From assembly GCF_002355595.1 (NCBI RefSeq), contig NZ_AP017422.1, positions 6,018,823 to 6,082,822 of the forward strand: 64,000 nt of DNA, read 5' to 3'. The position numbers and the translations under genes are program-made. How positions within the stretch are numbered: the first letter of the stretch is position 1; each line of letters starts with the position of its first letter. Shown here one piece after another: positions 42,935 through 52,343 of this stretch. The notes beneath the pieces were generated by a model. The model was given only the letters and a program-made list of their open reading frames with translations. It ran no database searches and was not told the DNA's origin. The stretch is from Filimonas lacunae. GTDB taxonomy: Bacteria > Bacteroidota > Bacteroidia > Chitinophagales > Chitinophagaceae.

Positions 42935-44515
42935 ATGAAATGGATCTTTTTCTGTTGGTTATTCATCCCCTTAGCCCTTACCGCCCAACCCGTTATCGTA
43001 ACCGGAGCCATGGGTGAGCGATTTTCGGTTCGCACCGTAGCACAAAACCTCAGCGATCCCTGGGAATTAACTTACGCACCCGACAACTATTTATGGATCA
43101 CCGAAGCCCGTGGTTACCGGGTAAGCCGCATTCACCCGCGCACCGGCGAAAAGCAGGTATTGTTAGACTTAAACAACCGCAAGAACTTTTTACGTTATGA
43201 CGTTATTCCCGATACAGAAGATGGCGGTAAACCCTGGCCGCAAAGCGGCTTAATGGGCATGGCCGTGCATCCGCAATTATTACAGGGGCAGCCATATGTA
43301 TATGTAGCCTACCTGTATTATTTTGAAGGGGCCAACCAGCAGGGCGTAGGTTGTTTGCCTGGCAAACGCGGTTGCTTTTTCCGTACCCGTATTGAACGGT
43401 ATACCTATCACCCTAACACACATACCCTGGATAGCGCTGTTATTATTTGTGATTCTATCCCCGGCAGCAACGACCATAATGGCGGGCGATTGATTATAGC
43501 GCCTGTCAACAATCAGTATTATCTTTTTTATAGCGTGGGCGATATGGGAGCCGGTCAATATGATAACGCAGGCCGCCCCAACCATGCACAGGACATCAAT
43601 GCGTATGAAGGCAAGATACTCCGCTTTCAGGCACAGCCCGATAGCACTATCACAGGCCCTGATGCCTGGATACCGGAAGACAATCCATTTAATGCACATC
43701 GCCGCAATGCCGTATGGACCTATGGCCACAGGAACCCGCAGGGAATTGTATTTAATAAAAACAACGGACGCCTGTATGAAGTGGAACACGGGCCTTTTTC
43801 TGATGATGAAATCAACCTCATTACTCCGGGCTGCAATTATGGGCACCCATTGGTAATTGGGTATAACGATGGCAATTACAATCAACTGGCTGCGGGCGCA
43901 ACTACCGATACCACCTTGCCCGGCAAATGGCACACCACCTATCCCACCATTTATAGCGAACAGGAAAATGCCAAAGCGATGGGCAGTAATTATCGCAACC
44001 CGCTCAACTCTTTATACCCCGCTGCTAACCGCATGTTAACAGCGCTGTTACCCAAAGTGATAAGAGGAGATAATGAAAACAAAGAATGGCTGTCGGAAGC
44101 ACCTTCCGGTATGACTTTATATAACGCTGATGTTATTCCCGGCTGGAAAAACAGTTTACTCATAGCCACTCTCAAAGGCGGCAGAATGATACGGCAACAA
44201 CTCAACGCCAGCGGCGACAGCATTATCAGTGATACCATGCTATATTTTAAAGACCAGGTTCGCTACCGCGATGTGGCCGTTAGTGCCGATGGCTGGAGAA
44301 TATACCTGGCCACCGATAGCGCCACCCGTTCCAGCGGCCCTACCGGCGATAAAGGAATAGAATATGAAAACAGGGGCGTGATACTGGAGTTTACCTATAT
44401 GGGCACGCCGCCAAAACAACAACCTAAGCCGGCTCCAGCAGCACCACCGGCAGCAAATACTGCCAGTCCTGCAATTCCAGCACACCGGCATTACACATAT
44501 ACTGTCGACCAGTAA
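42935..44515 (+). CDS. PQQ-dependent sugar dehydrogenase-like protein (GSDH family)
   Basis: 526 residues from the ATG at 42935 (MKWIFFCWLFIPLALTAQ), which gives the signal peptide; 42893 is an alternative start. Six-bladed propeller of the soluble glucose/sorbosone dehydrogenase family: DPWELTYAPDNYLWITEARG, GLMGMAVHPQ, NDHNGGRLIIAP, YGHRNPQGIVFN, EVEHGPFSDDEINLITPGCNYGHP. It would oxidise an aldose or sorbosone in the periplasm with PQQ and pass electrons on. The last 31 codons (PPKQQPKPAPAAPPAANTASP...) overlap the 3' end of treY on the other strand. A pqq synthesis locus is not in the window. Confidence 0.85.
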   Translation: MKWIFFCWLFIPLALTAQPVIVTGAMGERFSVRTVAQNLSDPWELTYAPDNYLWITEARGYRVSRIHPRTGEKQVLLDLNNRKNFLRYDVIPDTEDGGKPWPQSGLMGMAVHPQLLQGQPYVYVAYLYYFEGANQQGVGCLPGKRGCFFRTRIERYTYHPNTHTLDSAVIICDSIPGSNDHNGGRLIIAPVNNQYYLFYSVGDMGAGQYDNAGRPNHAQDINAYEGKILRFQAQPDSTITGPDAWIPEDNPFNAHRRNAVWTYGHRNPQGIVFNKNNGRLYEVEHGPFSDDEINLITPGCNYGHPLVIGYNDGNYNQLAAGATTDTTLPGKWHTTYPTIYSEQENAKAMGSNYRNPLNSLYPAANRMLTALLPKVIRGDNENKEWLSEAPSGMTLYNADVIPGWKNSLLIATLKGGRMIRQQLNASGDSIISDTMLYFKDQVRYRDVAVSADGWRIYLATDSATRSSGPTGDKGIEYENRGVILEFTYMGTPPKQQPKPAPAAPPAANTASPAIPAHRHYTYTVDQ

Positions 44516-47066
44516 ATACCTCTTTCCATTGAGCAGGTGCAGTTGCCGGCAATGGCACCTGCAGGCTTTCCGGTTTTAAGCCGCTTAAACCCACCGGCAA
44601 CACCACCAACGCCCACTGCTGCTGGTAAATGCGGGCATACACAATTGCCTTCGAATTATCAGCCGCCGGCAATGGAACATAATCGCCCTCACTAAACAAT
44701 TGCGCATGTTGTTTTCTATACTGCAGCACCTGCCTTGTTACAAATAGCTTTTCTATACCGGTGTGCCTTTGCTGCTGCAACCACATCGCCAGAGAAGCAT
44801 CAGGCTGACTGTTTTTTTCCATCACCTTTTGCAGCCACTGTTTACGTATATCATAATTCACCGGGCGCCTGTTGTCAGGATCAACATAGCTGGTATCCCA
44901 TAGTTCGCATCCCTGGTATATATCCGGAATGCCAGGTACGGTAGCTTTTATCACCAGTTGCACCAGCGAGTATACTTCTGCTATAGCCGTCACCTTCTTT
45001 AAAAAAGGAAGAAAGGTTTTTAAAAATTCCGGCTGCGTTACTATTCCTGTAATAAAATGTACACAGGCTTTTTCATAATCCTCATCATGTTCGGTGTAGG
45101 TAGTATTTACTTTGGCCTCCCGTAATGCTTTTAATATAAACTCTTCTGAACGCTGCGTAAAGTTTTCATCCACTATACTATCTTCGGGAAAACTTCCTAT
45201 CAGCGACTGGTATATAAAATACTCGTCGTTCATAGATGGTGCAGCCCCTTTAGAAGTGGTGGAAATGTATGGGGCATTTACTATATGCCATTGCTTTACC
45301 AATGCCATCCATTCATCAGACAGTTCAGTGAGCACATTAATACGCATCCGTGCGTCTTCCCCCCTTTTGGTATCGTGTGTGGAAGTGGTATTCAATGAAT
45401 AATTACTGAACAACCGCCGTTGTTGCATCTTTTCATGAAAGGCTTCAATACTTACCGCTGCCTGCTCAGGCGAATCACCTACTTCGTTATGTGATATCAA
45501 AGGGTTGTATACATAAAAAGTAGTATCTTCTACTCCCTTGGCTGCCAGCGGGCCGGTAAACTGCATCAGCCGGTTTAACAATTGCATCTTGCGTGCATTC
45601 TGTTCGGCATTATCGCCGGGATGAAACAGGGTTCTTATTTCAGCCAGCTCTTCCCAGTAGGCCGGCTCCTGCATCACGGCAAACTCCAGTGAATGCTGCA
45701 CCTGCTCCAGTTCTTCTGTACTTAAAGGAAAATGATGCGGGTAAATACGATATACCGGGAAGGCGGCCATCCATATACCCAAAGCCTTCGCAAGCTTTTC
45801 TGTACGGTAAGTGGCCGGCAATAATTCCCATTCACTTATTTTATGAGTGAGCATATCCCACTCACCGTGCAGATACCTTTCCAGGAAGGATAGTTTATTG
45901 GCAAACACCAGCTGTTTGTAAGGCTTCATATCCGGAACCCACCGGTGATAGAAATCGTATATAACTGCCGCCCCTTCGGTTGAGGTGAGCACGCGATTGG
46001 TATACGACAAAAACTCATAACCGCTGGTTCCCTGTAAAGGCCAGTGAGCCGGTAATTGCTCGTTATATTCCAGTATTTTCTCTGCTATAATATAGCAATC
46101 ATCCCCCAGCAGTTTGCGCAACCGCTGCACATAATCATAAGGGTTATACAACCCATCTATATGATCTATCCTTACGCCCTGTATCAGGCCTTCTGCATAT
46201 AAATGCGCTATTAAACGATGATAATCATCAAACACCCAGGGCTCTTCCATACGCACACTGATAAGGCTGTTCACGGCAAAAAAGCGCCGATAGTTCATCC
46301 CCGTGTCAGCTTCTTTCCAGCAGGCGGGTAGATACCATTGCCTTTTCACAACCTCTGTTATCCATGAAGCACTGGCATTCACTTCTTCTATACGATTTCT
46401 GATCTGTTGCTGCAAAGCAGTGTTTAAAGCCACGCTGTGCAGCCATTCTTTTTTCGCCTGCTGCCACTCTGCCAGCGATCCCGAACTATAAGCGCCCAAC
46501 GGAAACTCCAAACCTTCTATACTACCAAACAGGTAATCAACAGCCCCTCCCGATACCGGGTAACGATTGCCGGCATAATACAGGCCTGGGCCCTGCACAT
46601 CCCATCCCAGCTGAATTTCATTATTATCTATACAATCATCCAGGCGACTACCCAACACCGGCACCAGCACTTTACCCTTCAACTGTTCACTATCATGCTC
46701 CCAGTTAATATCAAAATAGGCGTAATAAGGCGAGTTATTTCCTCTTTCTAGCACATCGGCCAGCCTTGTGTTTTCCATGCTAAAAGCCATATGGTTAGGC
46801 ACTATATCCTGCAGCCAGTTCATGCCCAGCGCTTTCAGTTGTGCTGCTACGGCACGCAATTGATCCAACGTACCTATTTCGGGGTTTATCTCATGCGGCT
46901 CAGCCACATCATACCCATGCGCACTGCCTTTAATAGCCCTGGTAATGGGCGAAGCATAAATAGTAGAAACGCCCAGTTGATGCAGGTAAGGAATAATGGC
47001 CTGCAAATGCGTAAAAGTAAAACCACTGTGTAACTGTACACGATAGGTAGAAATGGGATAATGCAT
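44424..47066 (-). CDS. treY: Malto-oligosyltrehalose synthase (GH13_26)
   Basis: 880 residues, the usual TreY length, without a signal peptide. Opens MHYPISTYRVQLHSGFTFTHLQAIIPYLHQLGVSTIYASPI. GH13 residues are visible: VRIDHIDGLYNPYDYV (nucleophile Asp), CYIIAEKILEYNEQLP (acid Glu) and NTTSTHDTKRGEDARMR (transition-state Asp). TreY converts the reducing-end alpha-1,4 bond of maltodextrins to an alpha,alpha-1,1 bond; TreZ then releases trehalose. Its ATG lies 2 nt after the treZ stop. The 3' end overlaps the convergent sugar dehydrogenase by 92 bp. Confidence 0.93.
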   Translation of the reverse strand: MHYPISTYRVQLHSGFTFTHLQAIIPYLHQLGVSTIYASPITRAIKGSAHGYDVAEPHEINPEIGTLDQLRAVAAQLKALGMNWLQDIVPNHMAFSMENTRLADVLERGNNSPYYAYFDINWEHDSEQLKGKVLVPVLGSRLDDCIDNNEIQLGWDVQGPGLYYAGNRYPVSGGAVDYLFGSIEGLEFPLGAYSSGSLAEWQQAKKEWLHSVALNTALQQQIRNRIEEVNASASWITEVVKRQWYLPACWKEADTGMNYRRFFAVNSLISVRMEEPWVFDDYHRLIAHLYAEGLIQGVRIDHIDGLYNPYDYVQRLRKLLGDDCYIIAEKILEYNEQLPAHWPLQGTSGYEFLSYTNRVLTSTEGAAVIYDFYHRWVPDMKPYKQLVFANKLSFLERYLHGEWDMLTHKISEWELLPATYRTEKLAKALGIWMAAFPVYRIYPHHFPLSTEELEQVQHSLEFAVMQEPAYWEELAEIRTLFHPGDNAEQNARKMQLLNRLMQFTGPLAAKGVEDTTFYVYNPLISHNEVGDSPEQAAVSIEAFHEKMQQRRLFSNYSLNTTSTHDTKRGEDARMRINVLTELSDEWMALVKQWHIVNAPYISTTSKGAAPSMNDEYFIYQSLIGSFPEDSIVDENFTQRSEEFILKALREAKVNTTYTEHDEDYEKACVHFITGIVTQPEFLKTFLPFLKKVTAIAEVYSLVQLVIKATVPGIPDIYQGCELWDTSYVDPDNRRPVNYDIRKQWLQKVMEKNSQPDASLAMWLQQQRHTGIEKLFVTRQVLQYRKQHAQLFSEGDYVPLPAADNSKAIVYARIYQQQWALVVLPVGLSGLKPESLQVPLPATAPAQWKEVFTGRQYMCNAGVLELQDWQYLLPVVLLEPA

Positions 47067-47068
47067 AA

Positions 47069-48883
47069 TCAGGTGTTTTTCTTTTCAAATACGGATACGG
47101 AGAAAGGTGATAAACGGTTAGCAGCATAATCACTTTGCTGTGCAGAAGTAAGTATATAATCCAATCCGTGACATAAAGCCGGTAAGGGCCGCCCAGCATC
47201 GCTAAAATTAAAAGCTATCAATACTGAATCATTATGTCCATTGCGTTCCACCAGCAGTACACGCTCCACTTCATCCACCGGCCACACGTTTACAGCTGTA
47301 CGCTCAAAGTTGTTGAAGGCAGGCCGTGTTTTGCGTAAGGAGATTAATTGTTGATACCACTCGAACATTTGCCGGGCCACCGGCTCTTTTTTACAATCAT
47401 GCCCCAACACACAGGATAAGAACACCTGCTCCGATTGCGGATCGGGAAAGTCGCCTTCAAACTGAAAGTAAGCAAACTCTTCCCGGCGGCTTTTACGCAC
47501 TACCTCCACCAGGTCTTCTTTTTCATGTGCTACAAAAAACAGGAAAGGATTTTTCTCTCCATATTCTTCGCCCATAAACAACAAGGGAATATGCGGAGAT
47601 AACAATACGGCTGCGGCTGCCAGTTGCAGCTGTGCCGGTGATAGTGTAGCCGAAAGCCTGTCGCCCAGCAGGCGGTTACCTACCTGGTCGTGGTTTTGCG
47701 AAAACACAACAAACTTAGAATAAGGCAAATGTTGTGCAGAAGCGCCGAACATACGTTTGCGGTGTGCAGAATAACCGCCGTCATATACATAGGTGTCGCG
47801 AAAGCTTTTTTCCAGGTGATACATCTGTCCAAAATCTTCATAATACCCGTTGGTTTCACCAGTTAATATGCTGTGTAACGCATGATGAAATTCATCGGCC
47901 CACTGTGCCTGCAAACCATAACCACCTGCACTAACCGATGAGATATAGCGGGGATTATTTAAGTCTATTTCTGCTATTAATATTTTCTTTCTTCCCGTGG
48001 CATCTTCCAGTGCCTGCACCGCTTCGCTGATCTGTTGCATAATATGATGCGCACTATAATCCCACATGGCATGCACAGCATCCAAACGCAAACCATCTAT
48101 TCTGCATTCCTCCAGCCACAACAGCACATTTTGTACAAAATAATTACGCACCCCATCGCACCAGGCATCATCAAAATTCAACGCCTTGCCCCAGGGCGTT
48201 TTATACCGGCTGGTAAAATAGGGGCCATATTCTGCCAGGTAATTACCATCGGGGCCCAGGTGATTATAAACCACATCCAGTATTACGGCTATACCTTCAT
48301 TATGCGCCGCATTCACCAGCCGCTTTAAACCATGCAAGCCACCATAAGCGCCATGCACCGCATAAGTATATACACCGTCATACCCCCAGTTTCTGCTGCC
48401 GGGAAAATGATTCACCGGCATTATTTCAATAGCAGTGATGCCCAGCTTTTTCAAATAAGGCAGTCGCTCCGCTACGCCTTCAAAGTCATGTGTATCAGAA
48501 AATGTTCCTGTGTGCAGTTCGTATAGGATCAGCTCTTCCTGTGCTATTCCTGTCCAGCCCTCATCTGTCCATAAAAAGGAACGGTCCAGCACTTCCGAAT
48601 AACCGTGTACCCCTTCCGGCTGTGAAAGCGAAGCAGGATCGGGAAAAGCTTCTTTGCCATTGAGCCGGAACTTGTACCGCTGGCCTGGCGGTAACACGGT
48701 TTGCCCCTGCCAATAGCCATATTCTTTCTTTTGTAATGGCACTTGCATAGGCATTTCGGGGCTGCCCACCATTTCTACCGATTCCAGCAAAGGCCCCCAC
48801 ACCGTTACAGTAGCCTGGCCATCCGGCTGCATATACACGCCCGGGATGGGATGAAATGTTTGCGGTTGATGCTTCATAGACAT
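47069..48883 (-). CDS. treZ: Malto-oligosyltrehalose trehalohydrolase (GH13_10)
   Basis: 604 residues from the ATG at 48883 (MSMKHQPQTFHPIPG); the in-frame upstream start at 48958 adds 25 residues of unlike composition and is rejected. N-terminal CBM48-like domain (about 10-105, TVTVWGPLLESVEMVG), then a TIM barrel with LILYELHTGTFS, GIAVILDVVYNHLGPDGNY, GLRLDAVHAMWD (Asp 268), LIAEIDLNN (Glu 305) and FSQNHDQVGNR. It cleaves the product of TreY to release trehalose. treZ and treY form a two-gene unit; no glycogen debranching glgX lies nearby, so the maltodextrin source is unclear. Confidence 0.92.
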   Translation of the reverse strand: MSMKHQPQTFHPIPGVYMQPDGQATVTVWGPLLESVEMVGSPEMPMQVPLQKKEYGYWQGQTVLPPGQRYKFRLNGKEAFPDPASLSQPEGVHGYSEVLDRSFLWTDEGWTGIAQEELILYELHTGTFSDTHDFEGVAERLPYLKKLGITAIEIMPVNHFPGSRNWGYDGVYTYAVHGAYGGLHGLKRLVNAAHNEGIAVILDVVYNHLGPDGNYLAEYGPYFTSRYKTPWGKALNFDDAWCDGVRNYFVQNVLLWLEECRIDGLRLDAVHAMWDYSAHHIMQQISEAVQALEDATGRKKILIAEIDLNNPRYISSVSAGGYGLQAQWADEFHHALHSILTGETNGYYEDFGQMYHLEKSFRDTYVYDGGYSAHRKRMFGASAQHLPYSKFVVFSQNHDQVGNRLLGDRLSATLSPAQLQLAAAAVLLSPHIPLLFMGEEYGEKNPFLFFVAHEKEDLVEVVRKSRREEFAYFQFEGDFPDPQSEQVFLSCVLGHDCKKEPVARQMFEWYQQLISLRKTRPAFNNFERTAVNVWPVDEVERVLLVERNGHNDSVLIAFNFSDAGRPLPALCHGLDYILTSAQQSDYAANRLSPFSVSVFEKKNT

Positions 48884-48979
48884 ACGAATAGGACTGTATC
48901 GTAACAAAGAGCATGCAATAAAAACCCCGCTATAACGCCCCTGCACAATAGCAGGCAATGAGGAAGAAACACCCCAATA

Positions 48980-49005
48980 AAGAACGCCCTTGCAGGGGCG
49001 TTCTT
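48980..49005 (-). terminator. Terminator after GH35
   Basis: AAGAACGCCC (48980-48989) pairs with GGGCGTTCTT (48996-49005), loop of 6 nt. It lies 16 bp past the GH35 stop on the minus strand and closes the xylan operon before treZ. Confidence 0.85.
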
Positions 49006-49021
49006 ATAACCAAGTGGGTGA

Positions 49022-50656
49022 TTATTCCTGTACGGAAACCGGCGAGTTATATAATTTTACTTTTTGTATGCTCCATTCCCCTCCGGGTATTCTTATATGA
49101 CGGCCCTGGTGGTCTTCATCGCCGTTTAGCCTCCTACCCGCTATCCATTTGCCATTGCTAAACACGCCTTCCTCCACACTTTCTATATTGGTTACCACAC
49201 TGGCATCGGCATTAGCAAAAGTGCATACTACCCCCATCCCTGCTATCCAGAATTCATCCGGGGCTGTTTGCAGTATGATAGCCCCTGTAACCGGCCATAA
49301 GGAATCTTTAGCGCCCGGGCTCCAGCCTAAGGTGTAATCGTGCTTGCAGGTAATGCGATACTTACCCATTACCAGCTCCTGCTGTGTGTTTTTACGATCA
49401 AACAACACTCCTTCCTTTTGAGCAGTAGCGGTGATAAGCGGCGTTAATTGTTGCAGCAGATGATAACTGTTTTGCAAATAAGTGGCTTGTTGCTCATTCG
49501 CATTTTCAATAGAGAAGGGGGAGAAACCTAACCCTTTATAGTGGCCCAGCGCATAAAACACCTTGGCGGCGCAGGTAATATCCAGTCGCATTTCCGGGAT
49601 AAACAACGGGTTGTTGCGGCGGGTAAACAAATCGCACCAGTATTGCGTGTCGGGATTATAAAAGTCGGGGGCCAGTATATCTATAGCCGGGGCAGCTGCC
49701 TGCCATATATCCATCACCTGTGGCAAAGGGCCGGCAGCGGGATAGTCGCCTGGTCTTTGCCCGCTTTTCATTAACGCTGCGTTTACATACATAGGTAAAG
49801 GATAAGCTGCTTTTCCGGCAGCCGCCACTTCGTTTACAAACCACGCATAATACCAGGCCTGAAACAATTCTTCTGTAGCATCGCTTTTACCAAATACGGT
49901 TTCCCAATTGCCTTGGGTAGCATAGCCCTGCTGCTTCCACAACTGCTGCAACTCTGGCACCAGCTCTGTCTTATGCTGTTGCAGATAAGCGAGCAACGCA
50001 GCAGGAACTTCCTGCTGGTACAGCTTATTGGCGGTGGGCGTGGTTTCGCGGGCAGTAGATAACATGCCCACTTCATTTTCTACCTGCACCATAATTACGG
50101 TATGCGCCTGTGCATCTATCTGCTTTATATGCTTTAACAAAGCTGCAAAAGCTTTTTTATCCGCTTCCAGTATGTTTGCGCCAAAGGCCGATAATATCTC
50201 CACGCTTTTGCCATTTTTATCCAGCGTGCGGCCAAAGCGCTTGTGATCTTTCTTTACCCAGGCAGGTACATAACAGCTCATACTGTTTTTCCAGGTACCA
50301 AACCAAAGTGGCACCACTTTTATATGGTTTTTACGGGCATTGATAATTAAACTGTCTACCAGTGTAAAATCAAACTTCCCTTCCTCCGGCTCCAGCAACT
50401 CCCAGTATACAGGAGCCAGTACCGTGTTCAGCTGCATGGCTTTTAGCCTTGGCCATACCTTTTGCATATAAGCATGGGAAGAAGAGCTGGAATTACCCAG
50501 CTCTCCACCCAGTATAATAAAAGGTTTTCCATGTACCTGTAGCTGCACTTCGTTGCCGTTTTTTACCAATGCAGGCATACCACCTTGTTGCGCCTTTACA
50601 CAAAAAGGCAACCATAACAGCAGCAGTGAGTAAGCATATCTTCTCTTCATAGCCAT
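49022..50656 (-). CDS. GH35 beta-galactosidase (DUF5597-type)
   Basis: 544 residues with a signal peptide ending CVKAQ. GH35 TIM barrel (about 30-370): FIILGGELGNSSSSSHAYM, LNTVLAPVYWELLEPEEGKFDF, VQVENEVGM with acid/base Glu 195, and FIPEMRLD with nucleophile Glu 355. The C-terminal part (about 390-544; LFDRKNTQQELVMGKYRITCKHDYTLGW, FWIAGMGVVCTF) matches the accessory beta domain of this Bacteroidota GH35 sub-group. It probably removes terminal beta-galactose. Within a glucuronoxylan locus it may act on galactose-decorated xylan or xyloglucan side chains. Last gene of the susC-susD-GH10-GH35 run, 18 bp after GH10. Confidence 0.88.
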   Translation of the reverse strand: MAMKRRYAYSLLLLWLPFCVKAQQGGMPALVKNGNEVQLQVHGKPFIILGGELGNSSSSSHAYMQKVWPRLKAMQLNTVLAPVYWELLEPEEGKFDFTLVDSLIINARKNHIKVVPLWFGTWKNSMSCYVPAWVKKDHKRFGRTLDKNGKSVEILSAFGANILEADKKAFAALLKHIKQIDAQAHTVIMVQVENEVGMLSTARETTPTANKLYQQEVPAALLAYLQQHKTELVPELQQLWKQQGYATQGNWETVFGKSDATEELFQAWYYAWFVNEVAAAGKAAYPLPMYVNAALMKSGQRPGDYPAAGPLPQVMDIWQAAAPAIDILAPDFYNPDTQYWCDLFTRRNNPLFIPEMRLDITCAAKVFYALGHYKGLGFSPFSIENANEQQATYLQNSYHLLQQLTPLITATAQKEGVLFDRKNTQQELVMGKYRITCKHDYTLGWSPGAKDSLWPVTGAIILQTAPDEFWIAGMGVVCTFANADASVVTNIESVEEGVFSNGKWIAGRRLNGDEDHQGRHIRIPGGEWSIQKVKLYNSPVSVQE

Positions 50657-50674
50657 TCTTTTTACACCTCCCGT

Positions 50675-52297
50675 TTATTGTGCCTGTAAACCTTGCAACA
50701 CACCACCGTAAGCCGGTTTTTTAGAGTAATCAGCATTATATAGCAACGGATATTCCAGCCCGTTCTTATACAACCAACTGGTGTTATCCGTAACACCCCA
50801 TATGGTAATGCCATACTGCTGCGCCTTGGGAATGTATTTTTTGTATGACTGAATTACATACTTATACATATCTGCCTGATAACTGCTCATCACAGAAGTT
50901 AACACAAAGCCCGGCCTGCTTAAAGGATTGGCTTTTACATCCAGTTCAGAAATACGGATCAGTAAACCGGAAGCCGCCAGTTTCTGCATCATGGCATCAA
51001 TACCATTATACGTGGTATTCCAGGCTATATGCATCTGTGTGCCTATGCCATCTACTTTAGCGCCCCTGGCCTTTAATTCTTTCACCAGTAACAACAGCGA
51101 ATCCAGTTTCACACTACTGCTTTCCAACGCATAATCATTAATGAACAATAAGGCAGCAGGATCGGCCGCTTCGGCATACTTAAATGCTTTGTAGGCAAAA
51201 TCACGACCCAGGAAATCTGTCCAGAAGAATACATCACTGGCGCTTTTATCCAACACATCCGAACTGTTGCCGGTAGTACGTAAAAATCCGGTAGGGCTTA
51301 CCACTTCATTCACTACATCCCAGGCTTTTACGGTGCTTTTAAAATGTGTAACCGTACCGGTAATAAACGTGTTTAAAGCCGTATCCAGCTTTTTAACAAT
51401 AGTGGCCGTATCGCTGGCCGCCACAAATTCTTTCACACTGGCATCATCAATGTAATAGGTATTGGCCGCCTGCCCCATATCAAACAGGAAAGTATTGTTA
51501 GGTGTACCTGCAACAAAGTCAAATGAAATCTGCTGCCACGCAGTACCGATAGGTTGATCGCCCTGGTATTGCGAGCCGGATTGCGGCGCCTGTCCTAACG
51601 ACAAACGGATAGAGCCACCTGCATTCGCTGCCTTTACAAAATACGACGCCGTATATTTTTTACCCGTGGTAGTAGGAAAAGAAGCACTGGACACCTGCAC
51701 ACGCCACTGGCTGCCGGGATATGCTGTAGGATTCACCACCTTCATAGCAGTAGTACCACCATGCACTTCATTCGATACAGTAGTAGTGGTAATGGTAGAT
51801 GTGCCCGAAGGATTGCCGGTATTAAATACCGACCAGCCTGTAAGCCCCGATTCAAAGCCTGCATTAGCAGGTAATAATTCTGCCGCCGCAGGTACCACAA
51901 TACCCGCATATTTTTTCAGATAGGTAGCATTCTGGTTAGAATGCCAGCCCAATGTGTGACCAAATACGATAAGACCCGAACTGGCAGCTACCATATCATC
52001 TGCCCTGGAAAAGTTCAACGTGCCGTTATCCTGCACAATAGCGCCGTGCTTCATATGATAGCCAAACGTTACGCCATCAAAATCACGCTTCACTACCGCC
52101 GCATACCTGCTGTCGGCAGTCATGGGCGTGTAATCAACTGCTACCCCCATAGTAATCTCTGTAGCAGCTTTCAGCGTAGCAGTGGTATCACTATAAGAGG
52201 TAGTATTTAACGTACCCGTATCCTTCATCCTGGTACACGAAGCACATGACACAAGCATGGCTGCCCCGGTAATTATATGTAATAAGCTATGTTTCAT
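50675..52297 (-). CDS. GH10 endo-xylanase lipoprotein with a CBM4/9-type module inserted in the barrel
   Basis: 540 residues. Lipoprotein signal MKHSLLHIITGAAMLVSCASC. The GH10 barrel opens with ITMGVAVDYTPM and KRDFDGVTFGYHMKHGAI and FGHTLGWHSNQ, is interrupted at about residues 140-292 by a carbohydrate-binding module (LLPANAGFESGLTGWSVFN ... YYIDDASVKEF), then resumes with KAWDVVNEVV (acid/base Glu 331) and LLIRISELDVK (nucleophile Glu 451). This insertion is a known arrangement in surface GH10 xylanases of Bacteroidota. It would cut the xylan backbone at the cell surface. Placed 46 bp after SusD and 18 bp before GH35. Confidence 0.94.
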   Translation of the reverse strand: MKHSLLHIITGAAMLVSCASCTRMKDTGTLNTTSYSDTTATLKAATEITMGVAVDYTPMTADSRYAAVVKRDFDGVTFGYHMKHGAIVQDNGTLNFSRADDMVAASSGLIVFGHTLGWHSNQNATYLKKYAGIVVPAAAELLPANAGFESGLTGWSVFNTGNPSGTSTITTTTVSNEVHGGTTAMKVVNPTAYPGSQWRVQVSSASFPTTTGKKYTASYFVKAANAGGSIRLSLGQAPQSGSQYQGDQPIGTAWQQISFDFVAGTPNNTFLFDMGQAANTYYIDDASVKEFVAASDTATIVKKLDTALNTFITGTVTHFKSTVKAWDVVNEVVSPTGFLRTTGNSSDVLDKSASDVFFWTDFLGRDFAYKAFKYAEAADPAALLFINDYALESSSVKLDSLLLLVKELKARGAKVDGIGTQMHIAWNTTYNGIDAMMQKLAASGLLIRISELDVKANPLSRPGFVLTSVMSSYQADMYKYVIQSYKKYIPKAQQYGITIWGVTDNTSWLYKNGLEYPLLYNADYSKKPAYGGVLQGLQAQ

Positions 52298-52343
52298 TGT
52301 AGCTTGTTTTTATCGTTAAAAAGTAGGCTTTGTTAGTGGCCGG

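Noticed and set aside
43280-43933. 217-codon minus-strand frame inside the sugar dehydrogenase
   Set aside because: Antisense shadow; the plus-strand frame has clear family motifs across the same bases.
48884-48958. Upstream start of treZ
   Set aside because: The added residues do not resemble TreZ and approach the terminator region; ATG at 48883 fits the CBM48-like start.
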